Of a stretch of DNA of 34,133 bases, positions 9,112 through 17,443 are shown in pieces. The notes below the pieces were generated by a model, which was given only the letters and a program-made list of their open reading frames with translations, was not told the origin of the DNA and made no database searches. Each line of letters opens with the position of its first letter. Position 1 is the stretch's first letter. Made by a program: the position numbers and the translations under genes. The DNA is taken from contig JAAENG010000596.1 in assembly GCA_024224665.1 (NCBI GenBank), forward strand, positions 1 through 34,133. Direction: 5' to 3'. This DNA is from Chloroflexota bacterium (GTDB taxonomy: Bacteria > Chloroflexota > Anaerolineae > J102).

Positions 9112-11343
9112 ATGGCCCATGTAACCATGCTCCATACCCTTGGCCAGAACCAATTTTTTGGCTCCCTTGACGATGCCGTATTGGAAAAACTGATTCCTCA
9201 AATAGAGGAAGTTCATCTGGACGATGGCGATGTGTTGGTTAAGCAAGGGGATCCGAGCGATAGTTTGATCATTTTGGCGGAGGGAAAACTCATAATCCAG
9301 GTAGAAACCGCAGCTGGTAAAACTGTGGTGGTTCGGCATACCGAGCCTGGTGAAGTCCTAGGGGAAACGGCCCTACTAACCGGACAGCCACGCAATGCGA
9401 CCCTAGTATCAAAGGGTACAACCAGCATCTTACTTCTTTCTCGCCAGGGATTTCTTCGTCTAGAAAATCTTCAACCTGAAGTCATCGAACTGATGTCGCA
9501 GATAATGAAGGAGCGCATGCAAGAGCGTCAAATCGCATGCATTCTCGCAGGCATACTCGGCCAGGACTACAGCGAAGACGCCTGCCGCCAACTCACAGAG
9601 GTGCTGGAATTTCAAGTACTGGCCAATGGCGTCAGGCTGATCGAGCAGGGGAAATCTGCTGACGCCATGTACATTGTGATACGTGGCCTGCTGCGTATGG
9701 TTGCCAAAAACCAGGAAGGAGAAGAAAGAGTCGTCGGCGAAGTAAGCCCGGGAGGTACGCTGGGCGAGTTGGCGATGCTAACCGGTAGTCCTTACAATAT
9801 CAGCGCCTTCGCACTGCGGGAAACGGCTGTCGTCAAACTAACTCATGACTGCTTTGAATCTATTGTCAAGCAGTCGCCGGAAATCGCCTTGCCCCTCACT
9901 CGTCTGGTGGCAAACAGAGCCCTGGCTATTTCGAATCCAGTTCAGAAGATCCGAGATAGAACCTTTGCCCTCACCCTGGCAGTGGTGCCACTGCAGGCGG
10001 ATATACCCCTCTACGAATTTGGGCACGAACTGGCGGCAATACTGGGTGATCGGGACGAGACTTTATACATGGATGCCGAGGGATTCAGCGCTCGCTGGGG
10101 AAAACCCGAGATCGCACAAACCGATCTCAACGCCCCCTTGCATACGGCGCTGGCGAACTGGTTCGATGAGCAAGAGAACCACTATAAATACATGCTCTTC
10201 CTCACCGATCCCGGATGGTCTAACTGGACCCAACGTGTGGTACAGCATGCCGATCGGATTCTGCTTGTAGGATCAAGCGCAACATCGACAGGTAAACTTA
10301 CGCCACTTGAAAAACACATCTCCGAACAGGCGCCTATGGCGAGGACCGAATTGGTCTTGCTCCATCCCCCCCATACAGAATATCCTCGCGATACCCACAA
10401 ATGGCTTGCACCACGCCAGCTCTATACCCACCATCATGTGCGCCAGGGTAGCCAGGTACACCTGCGGCGGTTGGCCCGTCGCCTGAGCGGGAGATCCATC
10501 GGTTTCGTCCTCAGCGGTGGCTCAGCACGAGGTTATGCTCACATTGGTGTGGCAAGAGCACTCGAGGAACTCGGCATCGACGTTGACATGGTGGGTGGCG
10601 CCAGCATGGGTTCTCTTATCGGTGGCAGTTATGCCTATGACATAGATCACGAAGAACTCCACGATCTGGCCAGATCGATGGGTTCCAACGATCTCATTTT
10701 CGACTACACACTTCCTTTGGTGGCCTTGAATCGAACGCGTAAGATCATGAGCATCTATAGAAGTGCCTTCGGCGACCGCCAGATTGAAGATGCCTGGAGA
10801 TCTTATTTCTGTGTGTCCGCAAATCTGACGCGCTCTAGAGCATATATTCACGAGCAGGGTGAGATGGCGCTGGCTGTCCGGGCCAGCACTGCCATCCCAG
10901 CGGTGTTCGCCCCTGTTATAATCGGTGATGACCTGCTGGTGGACGGCGGCTTGATCAATAACTTCCCGGTGGACATCATGTTGCAGAAAATCGAAGGGGG
11001 TACGGTCATTGGGGTGAGTGTCAATCCACCCATGGAAAAAATCCGCAAATACGATATAGGTCATCACATTTCTGGATGGCATGTAGCCTGGAATCGTCTG
11101 AATCCATTCGCCAAGAAATACAGAGTTCCCACTTTGCCGAACACATTGACGCGTGCTATGGTCATCCACAGTCTGGATAATATGCGCAACACGCAACAAA
11201 TGGCTGACTTGCTCATCCTGCCGGACTTGCGGGATTTCAACAGTATGAAATTCGATAGTTATGAGGGTATCATCACGGCAGGTTACGAAACCGCTCGCCC
11301 ACAGATAGAGGCATGGTTACAGAACGGCGGTCTACCTAAATAG
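9112..11343 (+). CDS. Patatin-like phospholipase with two cyclic-nucleotide-binding domains (NTE/RssA-type)
   Basis: Predicted serine lipid hydrolase, 743 aa. Two CAP-type cyclic-nucleotide-binding domains come first (about 8-115 with PGEVLGETALLTGQPRNAT, and 155-255 with PGGTLGELAMLTGSPYN). A middle region of roughly 280-440 follows with no recognised motif. The patatin domain starts at about 464 with the oxyanion loop SGGSARGYAH. It has a GASMG elbow (nucleophile Ser498) and a DGG motif with the dyad Asp611. This order matches eukaryotic neuropathy-target-esterase-like proteins and their bacterial relatives. Ribosome binding site AGGAGG lies 8 nt before the ATG. Both nucleotide-binding loops lack an obvious PRAA/T Arg-Ser pair (RNAT and YNIS instead), so cAMP binding is uncertain. 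Probably co-transcribed with the upstream acyltransferase. Confidence 0.92.
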   Translation: MAHVTMLHTLGQNQFFGSLDDAVLEKLIPQIEEVHLDDGDVLVKQGDPSDSLIILAEGKLIIQVETAAGKTVVVRHTEPGEVLGETALLTGQPRNATLVSKGTTSILLLSRQGFLRLENLQPEVIELMSQIMKERMQERQIACILAGILGQDYSEDACRQLTEVLEFQVLANGVRLIEQGKSADAMYIVIRGLLRMVAKNQEGEERVVGEVSPGGTLGELAMLTGSPYNISAFALRETAVVKLTHDCFESIVKQSPEIALPLTRLVANRALAISNPVQKIRDRTFALTLAVVPLQADIPLYEFGHELAAILGDRDETLYMDAEGFSARWGKPEIAQTDLNAPLHTALANWFDEQENHYKYMLFLTDPGWSNWTQRVVQHADRILLVGSSATSTGKLTPLEKHISEQAPMARTELVLLHPPHTEYPRDTHKWLAPRQLYTHHHVRQGSQVHLRRLARRLSGRSIGFVLSGGSARGYAHIGVARALEELGIDVDMVGGASMGSLIGGSYAYDIDHEELHDLARSMGSNDLIFDYTLPLVALNRTRKIMSIYRSAFGDRQIEDAWRSYFCVSANLTRSRAYIHEQGEMALAVRASTAIPAVFAPVIIGDDLLVDGGLINNFPVDIMLQKIEGGTVIGVSVNPPMEKIRKYDIGHHISGWHVAWNRLNPFAKKYRVPTLPNTLTRAMVIHSLDNMRNTQQMADLLILPDLRDFNSMKFDSYEGIITAGYETARPQIEAWLQNGGLPK

Positions 11344-11531
11344 AACGAACGCGCTGCCAGCGCCACAATAACGCCGTGCAAAAGGCATTACTATAGTCGG
11401 CAGATCGCGCCCGAAGCGATGATAATCTGATGGGGTCCATCATCAAGGTCGTGCGGGGTCCGCGACACTTTGGGAGAGATCGCCGACGTATTTCGGGAAT
11501 TCTTTGGTGAGTACCATGGAACGGCCACCTT

Positions 11532-11560
11532 TTGATGCTACAATTGCGCCATGATACAAT
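11532..11560 (+). promoter_or_regulatory. Predicted sigma70 promoter for mutase small subunit
   Basis: TTGATG at 11532-11537 and TACAAT at 11555-11560 are separated by exactly 17 bp. Transcription would begin near 11567, leaving a leader of about 170 nt before the B12-binding protein at 11737. Confidence 0.5.
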
Positions 11561-11582
11561 TGCAGCGCCTATGAGGTGCACC

Positions 11583-11723
11583 ATGGCCGAATTTATCACG
11601 AACAACATTCGAAAGAAACGGCCTTTGGTCACGACAAACCAGATCCTGTTTGGGGCCCACTCGGGGCTTGTCTGTCGCCTCCATTGTTCTGCTTTCCTGC
11701 GACTACACAGGACGTCGCCTTAA
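11583..11723 (+). CDS. Possible short leader ORF (46 aa)
   Basis: An ATG with GAGGTG 4 nt upstream opens a 46-codon frame that ends 13 bp before the next gene. Its first nine bases (ATGGCCGAA) are identical to the start of the following gene. The peptide ([19 protein letters not shown]...) resembles no family I know. It may be a translated leader or chance. Confidence 0.2.
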   Translation: MAEFITNNIRKKRPLVTTNQILFGAHSGLVCRLHCSAFLRLHRTSP

Positions 11724-11736
11724 CGAGGAATCCCTA

Positions 11737-12141
11737 ATGGCCGAAAGAAGAATCAGAGTTCTAGTCGCCAAACCAGGTCTCGACGGCCACGATCGTGGCG
11801 CCAAAGTCGTCGCTCGCGCCCTACGAGATGCCGGCTTCGAGGTGATCTATACCGGCATCCGCCAAACTCCCGACATGATCGCCGAAGCAGCCCTGCAGGA
11901 AGATGTAGATGTCGTGGGTCTCTCGATCCTTTCGGGTGCACACATGACCCTGGTCCCCAAAGTGATCCAAGCTCTGGGGGAGGCTGGTATGGGAGATGTC
12001 GTCCTTCTTCTAGGCGGGATCGTGCCTGATGAAGACATCAAAGCGCTGAATGAAATAGGGGTGAAGGGGGTGTTTGGGCCGGGAACGCCGACAGGTGATA
12101 TTGTCGATTTCATCCATGCTGAACTCGCCGAGCCGGCTTGA
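11737..12141 (+). CDS. Cobalamin-binding domain subunit of methylmalonyl-CoA mutase type
   Basis: A stand-alone B12-binding subunit of an acyl-CoA mutase (methylmalonyl-, ethylmalonyl- or isobutyryl-CoA mutase type), 134 aa. The base-off/His-on motif DxHxxG is present as D16-G-H18-D-R-G21. The following [10 protein letters not shown] and [10 protein letters not shown] stretches are the usual SxL and GG motifs. Start: the ORF opens at 11650, but the family N-terminus [18 protein letters not shown] and the GAGG ribosome binding site place it at the ATG at 11737. The catalytic large subunit is not in the window, so it must be encoded elsewhere. The partner chaperone MeaB follows 236 bp downstream. 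Which mutase it serves cannot be told from this domain. Confidence 0.92.
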   Translation: MAERRIRVLVAKPGLDGHDRGAKVVARALRDAGFEVIYTGIRQTPDMIAEAALQEDVDVVGLSILSGAHMTLVPKVIQALGEAGMGDVVLLLGGIVPDEDIKALNEIGVKGVFGPGTPTGDIVDFIHAELAEPA

Positions 12142-12347
12142 GACGTAGATCGTGGTTCGTTGGTGTTCATTGCCCAAGTTGCCGGTGAAGGTTCCCTATA
12201 AACGCGATTTCGGGCTATACCGATCAGAAAAGAGACACAGATGAATACGAACTTAGTACGGATAAGCCCCACTGATTTGTTATAACTTGCGCCCTAAAGA
12301 TCGGTTTGCCCGCTCAAAATTTGATGAACAAAGATACCTTGTGACAG

Positions 12348-12368
12348 ACGAAACGCAACACGCAACAC
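12348..12368. repeat. Heptanucleotide repeat, GCAACAC type (3 units)
   Basis: Units ACGAAAC, GCAACAC, GCAACAC are in register and end 9 bp before the meaB ATG. They share the GCAA core of the arrays at 2911 and 32320. Confidence 0.55.
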
Positions 12369-12377
12369 TAGCTTACC

Positions 12378-13412
12378 ATGCCTGAACTCGACCTAAATTC
12401 TTCTGCCGACCTGGTCTCAGCCCTGGCGGACGGCAATCGTCGCGCCCTCGCTCGTACGATCTCGCACGTCGAGAATAATACGAAGTTGGCGCAGCCACTT
12501 CTGACTACGTTATACCCACAAGCCGGCCATGCGCATCTTGTCGGCATCACCGGTTCGCCAGGGACGGGCAAATCCACACTTGTCAATCAGGTGGCAAGAG
12601 AGTATCGGCGGAGAGATCTCAGCGTTGGCATTGTTGCCGTCGATCCCACCAGCCCCTTCAGTGGGGGAGCGTTATTGGGGGATCGAGTACGAATGCGCGA
12701 TCTTGCCGGTGATCCCGGCATCTTTATTCGCTCGATGGCTACGCGTGGCAATTTGGGTGGTTTGGCGCAAGCCGGCGCGGATGTCGTTATGGTGTTGGAT
12801 GCTGCGGGTTTCGACCGCGTTATCGTCGAGACAGTAGGTGTGGGGCAGAGCGAAGTTGAAATCGCCAGCACTGCGCATACGACAGTGGTGGTGGAAGCGC
12901 CCGGGTTTGGTGATGAAGTACAGGCTATCAAAGCAGGTATTTTGGAAATAGCCGATATCTTCGCTGTGAACAAGGCGGACCGGGAAGGGGTCGAACGAAC
13001 TGTCATGGTTTTGCAGATGATGCTCAATCTTGGCAGCCCTGACAGACAGCAAATCATGCATCATGGTCGCATGTTACCGGTTGATTGGCCTGAACCTGAC
13101 TTCGACTCTCATGTTTGGACCCCACCGATCTTGGAAACGATTGCCACAAAAAACCAGGGTACCGAATCCTTGGTCGATGCTATCGAAGAACATCAAAGCT
13201 ATCTCAAACAGAGCGGCCACCTCGAATTACGTGACCGCTTAAGAGCGGCCACCGAACTGCGCATGATATTGCGAGATGCCTTACTACAGCGCCTGCTTCG
13301 CCAACTTAGTAAGGAAGAACTCACCAGTTTGGTAAATGCCGTTGCCCAACGTAAAATCGATCCGTACAGCGCCGTACAAAAACTGCTCGATGCCCATACA
13401 CACTCATCCTAA
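12378..13412 (+). CDS. meaB: MeaB-type GTPase chaperone of B12-dependent acyl-CoA mutase
   Basis: A P-loop G3E-family GTPase that guards and reloads adenosylcobalamin-dependent mutases; older annotations call it LAO/AO transport ATPase ArgK. Length is 344 aa. Walker A is GSPGTGKS (59-66). The switch regions hold VDPTSPFSGGALLGDRVRM and ETVGVGQSE. NKAD at 198-201 is the guanine-specificity motif. The usual VPGxGDDIQ reads APGFGDEVQ. The C-terminal helices (about 285-340) match the dimerisation arm of MeaB. The adjacent B12-binding subunit supports the assignment over an amino-acid transport role. There is no clear Shine-Dalgarno before the ATG; a heptad repeat sits there instead. PRPP synthetase follows immediately. 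Confidence 0.93.
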   Translation: MPELDLNSSADLVSALADGNRRALARTISHVENNTKLAQPLLTTLYPQAGHAHLVGITGSPGTGKSTLVNQVAREYRRRDLSVGIVAVDPTSPFSGGALLGDRVRMRDLAGDPGIFIRSMATRGNLGGLAQAGADVVMVLDAAGFDRVIVETVGVGQSEVEIASTAHTTVVVEAPGFGDEVQAIKAGILEIADIFAVNKADREGVERTVMVLQMMLNLGSPDRQQIMHHGRMLPVDWPEPDFDSHVWTPPILETIATKNQGTESLVDAIEEHQSYLKQSGHLELRDRLRAATELRMILRDALLQRLLRQLSKEELTSLVNAVAQRKIDPYSAVQKLLDAHTHSS

Positions 13413-13447
13413 CTATGCAGTGCATCCTCTTCGAGAGGAGGTCCCCC

Positions 13448-14416
13448 GTGTCTGAAGGCCTTTATGGTGAACTTGCTGTAGTCGGTGGTACCAGTAATCC
13501 TAACCTCACCGCGCAAATATGTGATTATCTGCGTGTCGTGCGCACGCCGGTGACTGTTAAGAAATTCAGTAACGAGAATATATTTGTGCGCTTGGAACAA
13601 AGCATCCGCGCTAAAGATGTATTTCTAATCCAACCTTTTGGGCGGCCGGTCAATGACACGATCATGGAACTGCTCATAACTATCGACTGCCTGCGCCGGG
13701 ATAGTGCCGGGCGCATTACAGCGGTGGTGCCTTACTATGCGTATGGACGTACAGATAAGAAAGACCAACCGCGTGTCCCGATAACCGCGCGTCTGTTGGC
13801 CGATCTCATATCGGTGGCAGGTGCAGATCGCTTTCTCACCGTAGATCTGCACGCCGGGCAAATCCAGGGGTTTTTCACGATCCCCACCGATGAATTGACG
13901 GCAAAGCACAAATTCGTGCAGTACATACGAGATAACAACCTGCACGAAAATGCCGTCATCGTCGCCCCAGATGTCGGGGCTGTGCGGCGGGCCCGTAATT
14001 TCGCCGCGGAGTTGGATATCCCCTTGGCCATTATCGAAAAACGACGAAGTTTAGAAGGGGATCAGCCCAAGATGTACAATCTGATAGGTTATGTCGAAGG
14101 TCTCACCAGTATCCTCATCGATGATGAAATCGACACCGCCAGCACCCTCTGTAAGGCAGCCGAATTCCTTAAGGAGAAAGGGGCAACTAGCATATACGCG
14201 CTAACCACCCATGCCGTGCTTTCCGAACCGGCTCCAGATCGTCTGGCCGCTGCACCTATTGACCATATCGTCGTCAGCAACACCCTGGATATCGAGCCAG
14301 ACAAGTGTGAGCGTCTGGGGGATAAACTGATCGTGCTCAGTCTGGCGCCGTTACTGGGAGAAACCATCCATCGCATCCATCAGGGCCTAAGTGTTGGGGC
14401 AATGTTCTCAGAATAA
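13448..14416 (+). CDS. prs: Ribose-phosphate pyrophosphokinase (PRPP synthetase)
   Basis: Converts ribose-5-phosphate and ATP to PRPP for nucleotide, His and Trp synthesis. The ORF is open from 13415, but AGGAGG 6 nt before the GTG at 13448 and the family N-terminus (ELAVVGGTSNPNLTAQI) fix that start, giving 322 aa. Motifs seen: YYAYGRTDKKDQPR (ATP/flexible loop), TVDLHAGQIQGFF, and the PRPP loop ILIDDEIDTASTL at 222-234. The loop has Ser where most class I enzymes have Gly (DTAGT). The C-terminus SVGAMF is complete. The start lies 35 bp after the meaB stop, so co-transcription is likely. The stop overlaps an SDR fragment on the other strand. Confidence 0.95.
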   Translation: MSEGLYGELAVVGGTSNPNLTAQICDYLRVVRTPVTVKKFSNENIFVRLEQSIRAKDVFLIQPFGRPVNDTIMELLITIDCLRRDSAGRITAVVPYYAYGRTDKKDQPRVPITARLLADLISVAGADRFLTVDLHAGQIQGFFTIPTDELTAKHKFVQYIRDNNLHENAVIVAPDVGAVRRARNFAAELDIPLAIIEKRRSLEGDQPKMYNLIGYVEGLTSILIDDEIDTASTLCKAAEFLKEKGATSIYALTTHAVLSEPAPDRLAAAPIDHIVVSNTLDIEPDKCERLGDKLIVLSLAPLLGETIHRIHQGLSVGAMFSE

Positions 14417-14563
14417 TCTGCGCTGTGATTCAGTGCGAGCGCCACAGCAAATGGCGGCCCCGGCCTCGGCATAACCGATAGCGATTGCGCGCCCGATCCC
14501 GCGGCCTGCGCCGGTGATGACGGCCACATTTCCGGCAAGTGCCGGCTGGTTGTTAACGCTCAT
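14408..14563 (-). pseudogene. Truncated short-chain dehydrogenase/reductase (N-terminal 51 aa)
   Basis: This frame was too short for the ORF track. It reads MSVNNQPALAGNVAVITGAG, then RGIGRAIAIGYAEAGAAICC, then GARTESQ. That is the first beta strand, TGxxxGIG dinucleotide loop and second strand of a classical SDR. Similarity stops near residue 47, then a TGA comes inside the end of prs. GAGG precedes its ATG and it starts 18 bp after the amidase stop, so it was once the next gene of that operon. About 200 residues, including the YxxxK active site, are missing. A deletion that joined this operon to prs is the simplest explanation. Confidence 0.8.
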
Positions 14564-14581
14564 AATCAGACCTCACTAAGT

Positions 14582-15883
14582 CTATAACACCGACAGGATC
14601 TCACCCGACCAGGCCAGCAGGTGCTCATCCGCCATGCTGGTTCCAACCAACTGCAAACCCAAGGGCAGGCCATTGGCAGCGTATGCGGCCGGGACTGTAG
14701 AGACAGGTAATCCGGCGTATGTCCAGGGCAGATTCATGATGGGATCGCCGGTGGATTCGATGCCTTTGGGGGCGGGGCCAAGGGCGGCAGGGCATAGCCA
14801 CAGATCGACGCCATGTACATCCATGACGTGCTCGATCTCTTCTCGGCAGGTTCTTCGACCCTCGCGAATAGTTCTGACTTCTTCTGCATCTATGGTTTGC
14901 CCCTCGCGGATCAAGGCGGCGGTTTGAGGGCGGTAAAGGGATTCATGCTCGCTAAACCAGGTGGCATGCTCTTCGGCGAATTCGGCAGCGATCATGCGCC
15001 GGTGCTGTTTGTTTAGATCGGCGATGTCAGACAATAGTGGCGCACGAATGACTGTGTAACCCGCCGCTTCCAGAGTCTTGACCTGTGCGGCAAAAGCCGC
15101 CAACGCCTCCTCTGATGCTTGGGCGAGATAAGGGCCTTCGGGAATCCCCAGCAGCGGCCGGGTCAGATCCCCGACATTCTGCCAATCACGACAAAGGATC
15201 GAGGCTGCAAGCACCATACCGGCTACATCCTGGCTAAAAAGCCCCACGTGGTCGGCCGAACGTGAGAAGGCTAACAAGCCTGCTGGGGGAATGCGATTGT
15301 AAGTCGGTTTGTATCCGACGATGCCGCAAAATGCCGCCGGACGGATCACCGAACCGATGGTCTGCGTGCCCAGGGCCAGTGGCGTGAGCCCCGCCGCCAC
15401 TGCTGCTGCCGAGCCACTGCTGGACCCACCCGGCGTGTGAGCCAAATTGTGGGGATTGCGCGTGGGCCCCGGTGCAAAATAGGCGAACTCGGTGGTCACA
15501 GTTTTGCCCATGGCCAGCGCTCCGGCAGCTTTTAGCATAGACACACTCGTCGCCTCGTCGCCGGCAAGCTCCTCGCCAGGCAAATCGCAGCCGGCCTGTG
15601 TGGTAAAACCATCGGCATGAAAGATATCCTTGACGCCGATGGGGATGCCGAACAGGGCTGGGCGGGAGCCGGGGTCGGGATAGCGGTGCAGAAGGGATTC
15701 GGCGTCGGCCAGGAGCCTCGTACGGCGGTCGGGTTCGGGGACAAAAGCCTGGACCTGAGGCTCGATGGCGTCGATGCGATCGAGCAACTCGCTCAAGTAG
15801 CTGATTAGATCAAGCTGCCCGGTGTGAAGGGCTGTGGCCGTTTGCGCAAGGGGGGCAGGTTGGAGGAGGGAGGTCGGGGGCAT
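14582..15883 (-). CDS. Amidase-signature family hydrolase
   Basis: Predicted amide hydrolase, 433 aa, with the Ser-cisSer-Lys triad: Lys85 in GIPIGVKDIF, cis-Ser in PGGSSSGSAAAVAAG (about 156), and nucleophile Ser178 in GTQTIGSVIRPAAFCG. The usual GSDTGGS reads GTQTIGS, a known variant. Substrate is unknown; the family ranges from aryl-acetamides to Glu-tRNA(Gln). No gatB or gatC is nearby, so tRNA amidation is unlikely. The ATG and first codons (MPPTSLLQ) fall inside a heptad array, no ribosome binding site is visible, and no other Met is available, so the start is uncertain. Its operon neighbours are a CoA-transferase upstream and the broken SDR downstream. Confidence 0.88.
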   Translation of the reverse strand: MPPTSLLQPAPLAQTATALHTGQLDLISYLSELLDRIDAIEPQVQAFVPEPDRRTRLLADAESLLHRYPDPGSRPALFGIPIGVKDIFHADGFTTQAGCDLPGEELAGDEATSVSMLKAAGALAMGKTVTTEFAYFAPGPTRNPHNLAHTPGGSSSGSAAAVAAGLTPLALGTQTIGSVIRPAAFCGIVGYKPTYNRIPPAGLLAFSRSADHVGLFSQDVAGMVLAASILCRDWQNVGDLTRPLLGIPEGPYLAQASEEALAAFAAQVKTLEAAGYTVIRAPLLSDIADLNKQHRRMIAAEFAEEHATWFSEHESLYRPQTAALIREGQTIDAEEVRTIREGRRTCREEIEHVMDVHGVDLWLCPAALGPAPKGIESTGDPIMNLPWTYAGLPVSTVPAAYAANGLPLGLQLVGTSMADEHLLAWSGEILSVL

Positions 15884-15944
15884 GGGGAGTTCAGAGTTCA
15901 GAGGTCAGAGGTTGGAGGTTGGAGGTCGGAAATTGGGGGTTGGA
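15858..15944. repeat. Heptanucleotide repeat overlapping the amidase start
   Basis: Eight perfect-register units run 15889-15944: GTTCAGA, GTTCAGA, GGTCAGA, GGTTGGA, GGTTGGA, GGTCGGA, AATTGGG, GGTTGGA. A second run in a shifted register (GGTTGGA, GGAGGGA, GGTCGGG, GGCATGG) covers 15858-15885 and includes the amidase start codon. Most differences between units are transitions. Confidence 0.85.
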
Positions 15945-15971
15945 TATCTCAATCAACCGGTTTTGTCATGA

Positions 15972-17168
15972 TCACACGACACCATCATCATGCATACCGA
16001 CAATGGCTGCGTCGTCGTAGTCCAATTCTCGCAGGATCTCATCGGTATGCTGCCCTAAAGTGGGCGGCGGCAGGCGATAGCTGGCCGGGGTGTCGGAGAG
16101 ATGCATGGCATTGCCCAGCACTTTGATCGGGCCCACGGTGGGGTGGTCCATATCCACGACCATGCCTCGGGCCAGCACATGTGGATCGGCCAGGGTTTCA
16201 TCGATCTCGTTGATTGGGCCACAGGGGATGCCGGCTGCGCGCATTTTACCCAGCCAGACATCGGCGGGCTGCGTCTCGAAAAGATCACTCAACGCCTGAT
16301 GCAGTTCCATGCGGTGGTTGAGGCGGTCGGCGTTGCTGGTGTAACGTGGGTCTGCACCCAGGGTCTCGGCCACGCCGATGGCTTCGCAGAAAATCGTCCA
16401 CAAACGTTCGCTGCCCACCGCAACCAGAAAAGTTTTATCCAAAGCGTCGAAAAGCTCGTAGGGTGCGATCTGAGGATGGAAATTACCCAAGCGGCTGGGG
16501 CGCTGGCCGCTGACAAAGTAAGCGCCGGCCATATTCGTCAGCCAGGTAACCTGCGAATCAAGCAAGGCGGTGTCGATGAATTGGCCCTTACCGCTATGAT
16601 CACGGGCGTAAAGAGCGGTGGTGGCGGAGATCGTGGTGTAGAGCCCGGCGGTGATATCGCTGATCGGCACCGGATAGCGCACGGGTGGGCCATTTGGTTC
16701 TCCGGTGAGGGCCATGGTGCCGGACTCCCCCTGCGCGGCCAGATCGTAACCGCTACGCCCGGCGTTGGGGCCGGTCATGCCATAGCCGCTGATCGAGCAA
16801 TAGATCAGACGAGGGTTGAGAGCGCTGAGGGTGTCGTAATCTGCTTGCAGGCGTCGCAAAGACTCGATACGCGGCTGGTTGATGAGTAGGATATCAGCTT
16901 GAGCGATAAGCTTGTGGAAGATCTCACGTCCGGCAGGGTGCTTGAGATTGAGTGTGAGACTGCGCTTATTGCGATTGGTACTGAGAAAGTAACCACTTTC
17001 ACCTTCGATGAAAGGGGGACCCCAGCCTCGAGCCATATCACCTTTGCCCGGGCGTTCGATTTTGATGACATCAGCGCCCATGTCGCCCAGCATCATAGCG
17101 GCAAAGGGCCCGGCCATGGCTTCGGTCATGTCGACGACGCGGATGTTTTCGAGTGCAAGTTGATTCAT
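15972..17168 (-). CDS. CaiB/BaiF (family III) CoA-transferase
   Basis: Predicted class III CoA-transferase moving CoA between carboxylic acids, 398 aa, cytoplasmic. The N-terminal motif is LENIRVVDMTEAMAGPFAAMMLGDMGADVIKIE. The catalytic Asp is D171 in PVPISDITAGLY, aligned with Asp169 of formyl-CoA transferase. The C-terminal part has AGIPCGPINEIDETLADPHV and DHPTVGPIKVLGN, both typical. The substrate is unknown; family members use oxalate, carnitine, succinate/mesaconate or aromatic acids. It lies 88 bp upstream of the amidase, with a heptad array between. Upstream lies a 0.24-kb inverted-repeat element, so it may have been separated from the PLP-enzyme genes behind it. Confidence 0.93.
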   Translation of the reverse strand: MNQLALENIRVVDMTEAMAGPFAAMMLGDMGADVIKIERPGKGDMARGWGPPFIEGESGYFLSTNRNKRSLTLNLKHPAGREIFHKLIAQADILLINQPRIESLRRLQADYDTLSALNPRLIYCSISGYGMTGPNAGRSGYDLAAQGESGTMALTGEPNGPPVRYPVPISDITAGLYTTISATTALYARDHSGKGQFIDTALLDSQVTWLTNMAGAYFVSGQRPSRLGNFHPQIAPYELFDALDKTFLVAVGSERLWTIFCEAIGVAETLGADPRYTSNADRLNHRMELHQALSDLFETQPADVWLGKMRAAGIPCGPINEIDETLADPHVLARGMVVDMDHPTVGPIKVLGNAMHLSDTPASYRLPPPTLGQHTDEILRELDYDDAAIVGMHDDGVV

Positions 17169-17188
17169 AAAGATTTTTCCAGAATAGC

Positions 17189-17431
17189 GTTAGGCGGCAT
17201 TTCCTCAACCTCATACTAACGCAGGATTACCCGATTTGTCCACGGCATTCAACAGCGATTGTGCAGCGGGATGCCGGTTATATGTGGCGCCGGGCGTCGT
17301 GCCAGCGAGTCTGGTAGTCCGCCTGCTAAGGCATTTTCGGAAAAATAAATAAGCCTCCAATCCGAAAATGCCTCTAGCGACCTCCGAAAATGATAAAATC
17401 TCCCTCAATTATTTTTCGGAAGTCGCCTAAC
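17189..17431. mobile_element. Candidate MITE-like element without ORF
   Basis: About 243 bp bounded by the inverted 8-mers GTTAGGCG (17189-17196) and CGCCTAAC (17424-17431). Inside is a perfect 12-bp inverted repeat, GGCATTTTCGGA (17330-17341) with TCCGAAAATGCC (17361-17372). A second pair follows, TCCGAAAA (17383-17390) with TTTTCGGA (17413-17420). No coding frame and no obvious target duplication are present. It could instead be a transcription terminator region for the PLP-enzyme gene, but neither hairpin is followed by a T-tract on the minus strand. Confidence 0.4.
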
Positions 17432-17443
17432 CCCTTTGGCCGT

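Larger units (their letters stand above)
11344..11736. other. Intergenic region upstream of the B12-binding subunit
   Basis: This region of about 390 bases holds the promoter at 11532-11560 and a possible 46-codon leader frame. A short hairpin, GCGCT/AGCGC, lies just after the phospholipase stop without a T-tract. The 98-aa minus frame at 11336-11632 has no support. Confidence 0.5.

Noticed and set aside
10522-11199. 225-aa minus-strand ORF opposite the patatin domain
   Set aside because: Shadow frame of a gene with intact catalytic motifs.
11561-11736. Cobalamin riboswitch upstream of the B12-binding subunit
   Set aside because: The 170-nt leader shows no B12-box-like sequence or convincing multi-stem fold, and such subunits are not usual targets.
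14582-15883. Glu-tRNA(Gln) amidotransferase subunit A
   Set aside because: No gatB or gatC nearby and the serine motif is the GTQTIGS variant seen in general amidases; context is catabolic.
16101-16889. 262-aa plus-strand ORF opposite the CoA-transferase
   Set aside because: Antisense shadow with no recognisable domain or ribosome binding site.
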